Below, one piece after another: positions 17,317 through 25,408 of a DNA stretch of 64,000 nucleotides; position 1 is the first letter of the stretch; every line of letters starts with the position of its first letter. The stretch is from Pseudoduganella umbonata. GTDB taxonomy: Bacteria; Pseudomonadota; Gammaproteobacteria; Burkholderiales; Burkholderiaceae_D. Location of the stretch: positions 894,440 to 958,439 of the forward strand of contig NZ_JACHXS010000001.1 of assembly GCF_014192225.1 (NCBI RefSeq), given 5' to 3'. A program made the position numbers and the translations under genes. The notes under the pieces were generated by a model. That model saw only the letters and a list, made by a program, of their open reading frames with translations, ran no database searches and was not told the origin of the DNA.

Positions 17317-18897
17317 CTAGCGCCCGAGGAAGCGCTCGACGCGCTGCGACGCGATCCGGCCCGGCAGGCCGTTGACGCCGCCGCCGGGGTGCACGCCGGC
17401 ACCGCCGAGGAACAGGCCGGCCACCGGCAGCGTGTCGCCGCCGAGCCCGGCCGCCGGCCGCATCAGTGCGCTGCGCGCCGGGCTGGTATCGATATGCACG
17501 ACGCAGCCGCGGTGCACGTTCAGGCGTGCCGCCAGGTCGGGCGCGGCCTCGATGCGCCGCCCGATCTCGTAGTCCTTCAGCCCGTCCATGTAGCGGGCGG
17601 CATGGTCGATCACCTGCTGCCCGACCCGGGCCCGGATGGCGTCCCAGCCCTCGCGCGGCTCGACCGGCATCGCCACCGGATACAGGTAGGCGACGTCCTG
17701 TCCCGGCGGCGCCTGGCCGGGGTCGACAGCCGATGGCGCGGTGAGCCACAGGTACGGCAGCGGGGATACCTCGCCACGCGCGGCGCAGCGGAAGTTGTCC
17801 AGCACCGCGTCCGCTGTACCGACCAACAGCACGCTCTTGCGCAGGCTGAGTCCGTCAGGACGCAAGGCCTCGTGGCGCGAATACGCGACCTGCCCCGACA
17901 GCGCCACGTCCACTTTCAGCGGCGAGGCGCCGTGGGCATTGGCCGGCGCCAGCGCAACCCTGGTCAGGGTGCGGCGATCGAGCGTCCCGGGCGTGACCAT
18001 CTCGAGCGCCATTTTCGGATGCAGCGTTGCGATCACGGCCCGCGCTTCGATCAGCCCGCCGCCAGCCAGCCGCACGCCGTTGGCGCGACCGCCGCGCGCC
18101 ACGATCTCGGCCACCGGCGACGACAGCAGGATTTCGCCGCCCAGTTCGCGCAGCCGGGCAGCCAGCGCATCGGACAAGGTCTGCATGCCGCCGGCCGCGC
18201 GGCCCAGGCCGAAGCGGTGGATGAAGCCCAGCAGCGCGAAATAGATGCCTGTCGCTTCGGCGGCGATCGGGCCGGCCGCGCCCAGCAGGCAGCACAGGGC
18301 CGACTGCGTGACCGGGTGCTCGAAGCGTTCCATGATCGACGTGTAGGCCGGGCTGCCGATCAGCGCCATCAGGTCCGGCTTGAGCTTGCGGTGCTTCAGC
18401 AGCGCCTGGAGCGACTGCCACTTGGCGCCGAAGTTGCGCCGTGCCGGATCGACCCGCATCATCGGGATCGCCATGTCGATGAACGCGTCGACCAGCTTCA
18501 TCAGCACCAGGAACTCATCGGCGTCGCGTGCCGAGAAGCGCCGGATCTCGGCCGCTGTCTGCGCGGCGGTACGCCCGAATACCAGCGAACTGCCATCCGG
18601 GTGCAGATAGACATACCCGGGATCCATGTCGACCTGGCGAAAGCCGTGGCGCTCGAGTTGCAGTTCGCGCGGCATCATCGGATGCACGCGCAGCGACATC
18701 AGGTCGAGCGCGCAGGGATGGACCAGGTGCTGCGGCGCCTCGGGGATCAGGTAGCCGCTGGACGCCATCCCGCCGACCTTGTCGCGTGCTTCGACGACGA
18801 TCACCTTCCTGCCACCGGCCGCCAGGTAACAGGCGGCAGCGAGTCCGTTGTGCCCGCCCCCGACGATCACCGCGTCGTACTGTTTTACTCCCGTCAT
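17317..18897 (-). CDS. CrtI/phytoene-desaturase-type FAD oxidoreductase
   Basis: A 526-residue flavoprotein. The N-terminal dinucleotide-binding motif AVIVGGGHNGLAAACYLA and the following EARDKVGGMASS are typical of the phytoene dehydrogenase and related NAD(P)/FAD family. The C-terminal signature GLFLGGAGVHPGGGVNGLPG is also present. Relatives desaturate or isomerise carotenoids and other polyisoprenoids, but many act on unknown lipids. The ATG at 18897 has GGAGGAGA upstream; the longer reading to 19023 would span the 17-bp palindrome at 18995. It is convergent with the TetR gene, 7 bp apart, and is the only structural gene in the cluster with that operator type. Confidence 0.88.
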   Translation of the reverse strand: MTGVKQYDAVIVGGGHNGLAAACYLAAGGRKVIVVEARDKVGGMASSGYLIPEAPQHLVHPCALDLMSLRVHPMMPRELQLERHGFRQVDMDPGYVYLHPDGSSLVFGRTAAQTAAEIRRFSARDADEFLVLMKLVDAFIDMAIPMMRVDPARRNFGAKWQSLQALLKHRKLKPDLMALIGSPAYTSIMERFEHPVTQSALCCLLGAAGPIAAEATGIYFALLGFIHRFGLGRAAGGMQTLSDALAARLRELGGEILLSSPVAEIVARGGRANGVRLAGGGLIEARAVIATLHPKMALEMVTPGTLDRRTLTRVALAPANAHGASPLKVDVALSGQVAYSRHEALRPDGLSLRKSVLLVGTADAVLDNFRCAARGEVSPLPYLWLTAPSAVDPGQAPPGQDVAYLYPVAMPVEPREGWDAIRARVGQQVIDHAARYMDGLKDYEIGRRIEAAPDLAARLNVHRGCVVHIDTSPARSALMRPAAGLGGDTLPVAGLFLGGAGVHPGGGVNGLPGRIASQRVERFLGR

Positions 18898-18994
18898 GCT
18901 GTCTCCTCCCGCTGGCGCGGCTTGTCGTGTCGTTATCGGTCTCCCGTACGGGGCGATTGGAACACGGCGCCGCGGCGGCGCGACAGCACAACGG

Positions 18995-19011
18995 TTTGAC
19001 TGCGCGTCAAA
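18995..19011. promoter_or_regulatory. 17-bp palindrome, copy 2, before the FAD oxidoreductase
   Basis: TTTGAC-TGCGC-GTCAAA, a perfect 6-bp inverted repeat with a 5-bp spacer, 97 bp upstream of the oxidoreductase start codon. It matches the site at 16535 in both arms and in four of five spacer bases. Confidence 0.78.
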
Positions 19012-19035
19012 GCAGGCGCGCATCCTGACAAGGAG

Positions 19036-19875
19036 TTAACGGCGCGTCGTGCGTCCCGACATCAGCATCAGCACGAAACGTTCGATCCGGCGCATCAGGT
19101 TGCGGCGGTCCGGCCCTGCCGGCACCAGCACGTCGCTCATGATGTAGCGCACCATCAGTTCACAGACCAGTTCGCGGTCGATCACGATGCCGCGCCGGAC
19201 TTCCCAGGCGTCGAACACCGGGGTCAGCAGATCCTGGAAGCGGTGCACCGAGTCGGTGAAGATGCGCTGCAGCCAGCGCATGGCGTAGTCCGGTGCGACC
19301 AGCAGCAAGCGCCGTGCGCGGGTGTTTTCCAGATAGTCGTCAATGAACGTCAGCAGGGCCTGGAAGCGCTCATCCGGGTCGATCAGGTCCGCGGTCTTTT
19401 GCAGGTTGGTGTGGAACTGGTCGCGCTTGTGGCGTGAAAACGCATCCAGCAGGTCGTCCTGGGAGGAAAAGTAGCGGTAGAAAGTGCCGCGCGAAATACC
19501 AACCTCCTCGCAGACGTCGAAGATCGAGATGCGCTCGGCGCCGGAGCGCAGGATGATTTCCTCGGTGGCGGCGAGGATCTTGCCGATGGTTTCGCTGGAA
19601 CGTTTGTTCAGCTTGGCACTCGGGGCAGCGGTCCGCACCACCGTGGGCAGCCGCGCTTCGCCAGCCTTGGCGGGTTTGGCGGCAGGCTTGACAATGGCCT
19701 TCGCCGCCGGCGTGGCCGCCTTCGCCACCGCGTCGCCTGCCGGTTCGATCGCCGCCCGGGCGCGCCTGGCTGCCGGCTTGGCTGCCGGTACGACCTTGGC
19801 CACCGCCTTCGATTTCGGCTGTGCGGCTGCGACTGCGACGGCCTTCCCTTTTGCTGCCTTGAGTGCACCTGTCAT
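19036..19875 (-). CDS. TetR-family regulator with histone-H1-like N-terminal tail
   Basis: A 279-residue regulator. The first 90 or so residues are rich in Lys, Ala and Pro (AAKPAARRARAA, AAKAIVKPAAKPAKAG), like bacterial histone-H1-like tails. The TetR domain begins at about residue 92 with SSETIGKILAATEEII and the helix-turn-helix ISIFDVCEEVGISRGTFYRYF. The C-terminal domain is helical (LENTRARRLLLVAPDYAMRW). I chose the ATG at 19875; a GTG at 19971 would add 32 residues but lies within the operator/promoter of the divergent ligase gene. Position next to a 27-bp dyad copy makes it the best candidate in this window for the regulator of that dyad. This is inference. Confidence 0.87.
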   Translation of the reverse strand: MTGALKAAKGKAVAVAAAQPKSKAVAKVVPAAKPAARRARAAIEPAGDAVAKAATPAAKAIVKPAAKPAKAGEARLPTVVRTAAPSAKLNKRSSETIGKILAATEEIILRSGAERISIFDVCEEVGISRGTFYRYFSSQDDLLDAFSRHKRDQFHTNLQKTADLIDPDERFQALLTFIDDYLENTRARRLLLVAPDYAMRWLQRIFTDSVHRFQDLLTPVFDAWEVRRGIVIDRELVCELMVRYIMSDVLVPAGPDRRNLMRRIERFVLMLMSGRTTRR

Positions 19876-19963
19876 TGGTTTCTTCGTACATGTTTCTGGA
19901 ACAGCGATTGTAGCGCATGCCCCGGCCCGGACGACATCGGAACGGAACTGGGGCGACCTTTTC

Positions 19964-19990
19964 TTTGACACTATTTCGTTTTGTGTTTAT
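19964..19990. promoter_or_regulatory. 27-bp dyad operator, copy f, over a sigma-70 promoter
   Basis: TTTGACA-N13-TGTTTAT. It contains a consensus TTGACA -35 (19965-19970), and 17 bp further a TATATT -10 (19988-19993) just overlaps its right edge. This promoter points at the acyl-CoA ligase, whose ATG is 33 bp beyond the -10. The dyad is more degenerate than the other copies but has identical spacing. A bound regulator would block RNA polymerase. Confidence 0.72.
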
Positions 19991-20025
19991 ATTTATCTCA
20001 TAAACCATGTAAAACAGGAGACGAA

Positions 20026-21657
20026 ATGGCAGGCATGGGCAATCCCGAAACCTGGTCGGTTGGCCAGCAGGACACCGTTATTGCCGCACTCGACAGGGCA
20101 GTTGAGGCGCACCCCGAACGCGTGCTGTTCGATTTTGGCGGCGAACTCACCACTTACGGTCAATTCGACCAACTTACCACCCGATTGGCGCACTCGCTCG
20201 CGGCACTGGGACTGCGCGGCGGCGAAACCATTCTCACCATGCTCGACAATAATATCGACGCGGTGGCGGGCTGGATCGCGGCCAACAAGCTGTGCGCCGT
20301 CAGCGTGCCGGTGAACACCGCCCTGCGCGGCGAGTTCCTGCGCCACCAGATCGCCGACTCGAAGGCACGCATCGTGATCTGCGAGGCCGATTACGTCGAG
20401 CGCATCGCCCAGGTGGCCGAGGGCTTGCCGGACGTCGCACTGCTGCTCTACCGCGGAACGCTGGAAACGCTGCCGCCCTGCCCGGCCCGGATCGATGCGC
20501 TCGACCGGCACCGCGGCGCGTGCGACGAGCCGATCCTCGAGAAGCCGGCGCCTTCGGACCTGGCCTGCATCGTGTATACCTCCGGCACGACCGGCCCGTC
20601 CAAGGGCTGCATGCTGAGCTATAACTACATGTGCAACCTGGCGCGCCTGCAATTGCGCGCGGGCCCCGCCACGGCCGAGGACGTGACCATCACGCCGCTG
20701 CCGCTGTTCCACATGAACGCCATGTGCGTGGGCGTATTGTCGAATATCCTGGTCGGCGCCCGCGTGGCGATCGTGCCGCGCTTCTCGGTGTCGAACTTCT
20801 GGCCGGAAGTCGAGCGCAGCGGCGCCACCATCGCATCGATCCTGGGCAGCATGGGCGCCTTGCTGGCCCAGGCGCCGGCCAGCGAACCGATGCGGCGCTG
20901 TACCGGCCAGATCCACACCGTGCGCGGCAATCCGTTTACCGAGGAAACCAAGAAGATCTGGCGCGAACGCTTCGGCGCCCGGCAGGTGGGCGGCAACGGC
21001 TACGGCCTGACGGAAGCCAGCGTGATCACCTCGCTGCCGGGCGGCGAGTACGCGGCGCCAGGCTCTTCGGGCAAGCGCATCGCCGACTTCGATGTGCGCA
21101 TCGTCGACGACCTCGACCGCGAAGTGCCCGCCAATACGCCGGGAGAGATCGTGGTGCGCCCGCTGCGGCCGGACGTCATGTTCATGGGTTACTGGGGCCG
21201 GCCGGCCGACACCATGAAGGTGATGCGCAACATGTGGTTCCACAGCGGCGACATCGGCAAGTTCGACGACGACGGGTTCTTTTATTTTGTCGACCGCAAG
21301 AAGGACTACCTGCGCCGCCGCGGGGAGAACATCTCCAGCTTCGAGATGGAAGCGGCGTTTGCCGCCCATCCCGACATCGAAGAGGTCGCTGTCCATGCGG
21401 TACCGTCCGACAAGGGCGAGGACGACGTCAAGGTCACGGCGATCCTGAAGCCCGGCTGCGCGCTGCCGCCGGAGGCCCTGTTCCACTGGGCGGTCGATGC
21501 CGTTCCCTACTATGCGTTGCCGCGCTATATCGAGTTCCGCACGACGATGCCGAAAAATCCCCAAGGGCGCGTGCTGAAATACCAGTTGCGCGAGGAAGGC
21601 TGCACCGCATCCACCTGGGACCTGGAACGCACCGACATCAAGGTCAGCAAGCGCTGA
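20026..21657 (+). CDS. AMP-dependent acyl-CoA synthetase
   Basis: A 543-residue ANL-superfamily ligase that would activate a carboxylic acid to its CoA thioester using ATP. The P-loop motif IVYTSGTTGPSKG is at about residues 182-194, the GNGYGLTEAS motif near 324, the FHSGDIGKFDDDGFF region near 405, and the C-terminal catalytic Lys in PKNPQGRVLKYQLR. The start at 20026 has ACAGGAGA six bases upstream. The gene is followed 41 bp later by a VOC protein, probably in one operon. It is transcribed from a promoter overlapped by a 27-bp dyad, so it belongs to the same predicted regulon as the P450s and dehydrogenases and probably catalyses the activation step. Confidence 0.92.
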   Translation: MAGMGNPETWSVGQQDTVIAALDRAVEAHPERVLFDFGGELTTYGQFDQLTTRLAHSLAALGLRGGETILTMLDNNIDAVAGWIAANKLCAVSVPVNTALRGEFLRHQIADSKARIVICEADYVERIAQVAEGLPDVALLLYRGTLETLPPCPARIDALDRHRGACDEPILEKPAPSDLACIVYTSGTTGPSKGCMLSYNYMCNLARLQLRAGPATAEDVTITPLPLFHMNAMCVGVLSNILVGARVAIVPRFSVSNFWPEVERSGATIASILGSMGALLAQAPASEPMRRCTGQIHTVRGNPFTEETKKIWRERFGARQVGGNGYGLTEASVITSLPGGEYAAPGSSGKRIADFDVRIVDDLDREVPANTPGEIVVRPLRPDVMFMGYWGRPADTMKVMRNMWFHSGDIGKFDDDGFFYFVDRKKDYLRRRGENISSFEMEAAFAAHPDIEEVAVHAVPSDKGEDDVKVTAILKPGCALPPEALFHWAVDAVPYYALPRYIEFRTTMPKNPQGRVLKYQLREEGCTASTWDLERTDIKVSKR

Positions 21658-21698
21658 CCGCAGCCACGATTCCCCCCTAACGTACAGGAGACCGCGAC

Positions 21699-22082
21699 AT
21701 GACCATCTTCACCCACGCCACCCTCGGCACGCACGACCTGGCACGCGCCAGCGCCTTCTACGATCACGTCCTGGCACCGCTCGGCTACAGGCGCCTGCTG
21801 GACGTCGAAGGCCGCATCTGCGGCTGGGGCGCGGAAGCGCCCCAGTTCATGGTCGGCTATCCACGCAACGGCGAACCGGCCACCGCCAGCAATGGCCTGA
21901 CCATCGGCCTGGCGGCGCCAAGCCGGGCCGCGATCGATGAATTCCATCGCCGCGCGCTCGACCTGGGCGCGGTGGACGAAGGCGCCCCTGGCCCGCGGCC
22001 GTTCGCGCCGAACGCCTATGCCGCCTACATCCGCGACCCGGATGGCAACAAGATCGCAGCGTCCTGCCGCAAGCCCGCTTGA
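21699..22082 (+). CDS. VOC-superfamily (glyoxalase/bleomycin-resistance-type) protein
   Basis: A 127-residue protein with the beta-alpha-beta-beta-beta pattern of the vicinal oxygen chelate fold: HATLGTHDLARASAFYDHVL at the start and a final strand AYIRDPDGNKIAASC. The second motif (RDPDGN) is typical. VOC proteins include dioxygenases, epimerases and drug-binding proteins. A cytoplasmic role next to the acyl-CoA ligase is likely; an epimerase-like step on a branched CoA ester is one possibility, without direct support. Confidence 0.85.
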   Translation: MTIFTHATLGTHDLARASAFYDHVLAPLGYRRLLDVEGRICGWGAEAPQFMVGYPRNGEPATASNGLTIGLAAPSRAAIDEFHRRALDLGAVDEGAPGPRPFAPNAYAAYIRDPDGNKIAASCRKPA

Positions 22083-22095
22083 CAACCCTCGCGGC

Positions 22096-23457
22096 CTAGG
22101 CCGTTATCTCCTGTGGCGCGGCATAGTCGCGCAGGCGATACGTGCCACGGCCGGCCCGCTTGGCGTCGTAGAGCGCCAGGTCGGCACAATCGAGCAGCAA
22201 CCTGGGCTCGACCTTGCTGCTCTCCGCAAACGCGCCACCGATGCTGGAGCTGATGCGCAGTTCGCCGTGCGGCAGCAGCATTGGCGACAGCATCGCCGCC
22301 AGGATCTTGTCCGCCACCCGCTGCATCGCGGCGCGGTCCGCCACCGCTTCCAGCACGATCACGAATTCATCGCCAGCCAGCCGTGCGACGGTATCGGTTG
22401 CCCTGACCGAGGCCAGCAGGCGGCGCGCAAATTCGCGCAGTACTTCATCGCCTGCTGCATGGCCATGCGTGTCGTTGATCTGCTTGAAATGATCGACGTC
22501 CAGGAAGAGCAAGCCCATGGGTTGGCTGGCGCGGGCAAGGCGCTGTACGGCTTCCGCCATTTTCTCGTTGAACTGGTAGCGGTTCGGCAGGCCCGTCAGT
22601 TCATCGAACCGTGCCAACTCGGACAGCTGCCGTTGTACCCGCTTCAATTCGCTGACGTCGGCGCAGAGCGCGAGAATACCGAGCACGGCGCCATCCTGGC
22701 CAAACTGCGGTACCACGGTGTAGTGCAGCCATCGCTCATGGTTGTCGACGAACGTCGTGAACTCGAATTCCACCCGCTCGCCGTGCAGCGCGCGCAACAT
22801 GAACGGCATGAGCCCTTGCGCCGCCGGACTGTCGGGGAATTCATTAACGAGATCGGCCAGGCGACAGCCGACCACGGTCGACGCCGACTTTCCCAGCCAG
22901 CTTGTAAACGTGGCGTTGGCGAACTCGATTTTCAGCTCCGCGTCGAGATAGCAGATGACCGCAGGCAGGTTGTCGGTGATGGCACGCAGGCGCAGTTCGC
23001 TCTGCTTGCGTTCGGTGATGTCATGCCAGAGAGCAAAAACGCTGACCACCGCCCCGGTATCGTCGAGTTCCGGTGAATAGATCCCGGTGAAATAGCGGTC
23101 CACGCCGCCGACCGGAAAACAGATGTCGAACTCGACTTTGTGCCCCTGGAAGGCCCTGTCGATATGGACGCTGACGCTTTCATACAGCGCATCGCCTGTG
23201 ATTTCGCGCAATTTGGCGCCCAGCAGTTCTTCAGGCCGCTGCGGCAGCACGGTACCGATGTATTTGTTAATGAACGTGAAACGTCCATCCAGGTCGAACT
23301 GGGTGATGATGACGGGCAGGTTGTCCGTCACCGCGTGGAAGCGCCGCTCGCTCTGTGCGAGCTGCTCCTGGACAGCTGCCAGTTCGCTACCCTCGACCAT
23401 ATCGGGAGCCAGCGCTTTTGCCAGCGCGCGCCGCCAGCGCCCGAGCCAGTTCCCCAT
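22096..23457 (-). CDS. PAS-PAS-GGDEF protein, probable diguanylate cyclase
   Basis: A 453-residue cytoplasmic signalling protein without membrane segments. Two PAS domains (about 35-150 and 155-280) are each followed by a PAC-like WHDITERKQ or CADVSELKR segment. The GGDEF domain follows. Its signature is AGDEF (361-365) instead of GGDEF, a change tolerated in some active cyclases. A product-inhibition site RATD lies five residues before it. The ATG at 23457 has a strong AGGAGG. A closely similar protein is encoded at 53363-54766. It is convergent with the VOC gene and divergent from the porin operon; 27-bp dyads at 23615 and 23778 lie in that divergent region. Confidence 0.9.
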   Translation of the reverse strand: MGNWLGRWRRALAKALAPDMVEGSELAAVQEQLAQSERRFHAVTDNLPVIITQFDLDGRFTFINKYIGTVLPQRPEELLGAKLREITGDALYESVSVHIDRAFQGHKVEFDICFPVGGVDRYFTGIYSPELDDTGAVVSVFALWHDITERKQSELRLRAITDNLPAVICYLDAELKIEFANATFTSWLGKSASTVVGCRLADLVNEFPDSPAAQGLMPFMLRALHGERVEFEFTTFVDNHERWLHYTVVPQFGQDGAVLGILALCADVSELKRVQRQLSELARFDELTGLPNRYQFNEKMAEAVQRLARASQPMGLLFLDVDHFKQINDTHGHAAGDEVLREFARRLLASVRATDTVARLAGDEFVIVLEAVADRAAMQRVADKILAAMLSPMLLPHGELRISSSIGGAFAESSKVEPRLLLDCADLALYDAKRAGRGTYRLRDYAAPQEITA

Positions 23458-23614
23458 GCGATCCTCCTGCGCTGAAAAGTGGCAGCGATTATAGTCCGCT
23501 CGCCCGACAGTGGCCACCCGACTGACAAACGCACGGCGGCTGCCACGGACCGCATCCCGTGATCGTGACGATGTCGGCGTAGCGGCATCACCTGTTTTCC
23601 GAAAACAACACAAA

Positions 23615-23641
23615 TTGAACACAATACGCCGATTTGTTTAG
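23615..23641. promoter_or_regulatory. 27-bp dyad operator, copy g
   Basis: TTGAACA-N13-TGTTTAG. On the plus strand the left half is a TTGAAC -35 and TTAGAT lies 17 bp further as a possible -10. It is 160-180 bp from both the PAS-GGDEF and the porin start codons. Confidence 0.65.
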
Positions 23642-23777
23642 ATGATTTGATGCCTGATGGCAATTGCGTTACGCTTCCAATTGTTCCCAGGAGCAAGACG
23701 CGCGGTGAGCCCCGTCTGTACCAATACGCCCGTACGCCCTGGTTCATACACCGGTGGCAACAATTTCCACTCGATTG

Positions 23778-23804
23778 TTAGACACCTTTCATAAAACCGT
23801 TCAC
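23778..23804. promoter_or_regulatory. 27-bp dyad operator, copy h, upstream of the porin gene
   Basis: TTAGACA-N13-CGTTCAC, the weakest match but with the right spacing, ending 17 bp before the porin start codon. Together with copy g it would form a two-site control region. Confidence 0.5.
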
Positions 23805-23821
23805 CTAATAAACTGCACAAC

Positions 23822-24865
23822 ATGAGACGTTTCATTGCCCCGCTGCTCGCGCTGCCGTTCGCCCTGTCGACGGCACTCGCCCAGGAAAGCGCAACTTCCT
23901 CCATCAAGATCAGCGGCTTCGGTACCGGTGCCCTGACCTGGACCAATACCGACGATGCGCAGTTCGTACGCGCTAGCCAGGCCAGCGGCGCGGTCAAGAG
24001 CCCGCGTACCGGCGTGGATTCGAATCTCGGCCTGCAAATTGATGCGCGCATCAACGACTGGATCTCGCTGACGGGCCAGGGTCTCGTGCGCAAGGCTGGC
24101 GAAGACAACTATGGTGCCGATGCCACGCTGGCATTCGCCAAGTTCACGCTGTCGGACAACCTGAGCGTACGTGCTGGCCGAGTTGGCTTACCGCTGTTCA
24201 TGATCTCCGACTACCGGAACGTCGGCTATGCCAACATCATGCTGCGGCCGCCGACGGAACTGTACAACCTGGTACCCATCAACAGCCTCGATGGGGCCGA
24301 TGCGACGTGGCGCCAGAATGTAGGTAACACCACATTGACCGGTCAGCTGGCCTATGGCCGTACCAAGGAGAAGGCGCCGGGCGGCCTCGCCATGCTCGCG
24401 ATCACCGATCACCGGGTCGTGAATTTATCGGCCGAACACGGTCCATTCACCGCGCGCATTGTCCGCAGCGATGCCAAATACTCGTTCGAGACAGGCGACT
24501 TTGCCACCCCCAAGAGAAAAATCTCGTTCACGGGGGCCGGCCTCGGCATGGACTGGAACAATATCGTGCTGCAATCCGAGTATGGCCAGACGCGCGGCGT
24601 CGGCGCGGGCAAGAACGCTTGGTACCTGATGGCAGGCTACCGTATCGGCAAGTTCGTACCGTTCTACAACCACGGCAGGGTTACCGGCGAAAACCGTCAA
24701 ACCACCGACAGCATCGGCTTGCGCTGGGATGCATTCAGCTCGGCCGCGGTGAAGTTCCAGCTCGATCGTGTCAAGCCGGAAGGGGCTGGCATGTTCGTCA
24801 ACGTAAAGCCCGGTTTCGACGGTCCTGTCACCGTCGGCGCGGTGTCGGTCGATTTCGTTTTCTGA
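23822..24865 (+). CDS. Outer-membrane porin-like beta-barrel
   Basis: A 347-residue secreted protein. The N-terminal signal peptide ends at LSTALAQ. The remainder is alternating beta-strand sequence (SIKISGFGTGALTWTN, LTGQLAYGR) and ends in an aromatic residue (VSVDFVF), the sorting signal of outer-membrane barrels. It is similar in length to general porins but has no recognised specificity motif. It is followed 10 bp later by a periplasmic PBP-like gene. The two upstream 27-bp dyads place it in the catabolic regulon, so it may admit the pathway substrate. Confidence 0.85.
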   Translation: MRRFIAPLLALPFALSTALAQESATSSIKISGFGTGALTWTNTDDAQFVRASQASGAVKSPRTGVDSNLGLQIDARINDWISLTGQGLVRKAGEDNYGADATLAFAKFTLSDNLSVRAGRVGLPLFMISDYRNVGYANIMLRPPTELYNLVPINSLDGADATWRQNVGNTTLTGQLAYGRTKEKAPGGLAMLAITDHRVVNLSAEHGPFTARIVRSDAKYSFETGDFATPKRKISFTGAGLGMDWNNIVLQSEYGQTRGVGAGKNAWYLMAGYRIGKFVPFYNHGRVTGENRQTTDSIGLRWDAFSSAAVKFQLDRVKPEGAGMFVNVKPGFDGPVTVGAVSVDFVF

Positions 24866-24875
24866 GGAGACACGC

Positions 24876-25280
24876 ATGAACAAACTGATGCATGCAATCG
24901 CCGCCGCCATCGCCTTTGCCGCCGCGCCCGCAATGGCCGAAGTCGTTGCCGTGGTCGGCACCGCCAGCAGCCAGGCGACGATGACGAAGGACGAGGTGGC
25001 CAACGTCTTCACGGGCAAGTCGTCCGCGCTGACGCCGATCGACCAGCCGGAAAGCGCTCCGGTGCGGGCCGAGTTCTACAAGAAGGTGGCGGACAAGGAC
25101 CCGGCCCAGGCCAAGGCCCTGTGGGCCAAGCTGGTCTTCACCGGCAAGGCCACGATGCCGAAGGAAGCAGCGGACAGCGCCGCCGTCAAGAAAGCCGTGG
25201 CGGCCAATCCGAAGGCGATCGGCTATATCGAGAAGAGCGCCGTCGACGCGACGGTCAAGGTCGTCTTCACCGCGCCCTGA
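24876..25280 (+). CDS. Small periplasmic phosphate-binding-like protein
   Basis: A 134-residue secreted protein with a signal peptide ending AAPAMAEVV. The mature part resembles one lobe of the PstS-like substrate-binding fold: [21 protein letters not shown] and [14 protein letters not shown] are typical of short PBP-like proteins. Full binding proteins are about twice as long. It follows the porin gene by 10 bp, and such pairing with a porin is seen in other proteobacteria. Its ligand is unknown. Confidence 0.8.
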   Translation: MNKLMHAIAAAIAFAAAPAMAEVVAVVGTASSQATMTKDEVANVFTGKSSALTPIDQPESAPVRAEFYKKVADKDPAQAKALWAKLVFTGKATMPKEAADSAAVKKAVAANPKAIGYIEKSAVDATVKVVFTAP

Positions 25281-25408
25281 GCGCCAACGGCAGTCGCGGC
25301 AGGCATGGCTGGCAGCGGGACCGCTGGCCATCACCCGCGCGGCCACGAGCAGTGGCCGGCGCGACGCCATCAGAACAATTCAGGCACTCGTCAACTGGAG
25401 ACAGCAGT

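Larger units (their letters stand above)
23458..23821. other. Divergent intergenic region DGC/porin
   Basis: A 364-bp gene-free stretch between the PAS-GGDEF gene and the porin gene. It holds two copies of the 27-bp dyad (23615-23641 and 23778-23804). Short reading frames crossing it have no recognisable similarity and no good start. Confidence 0.6.
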
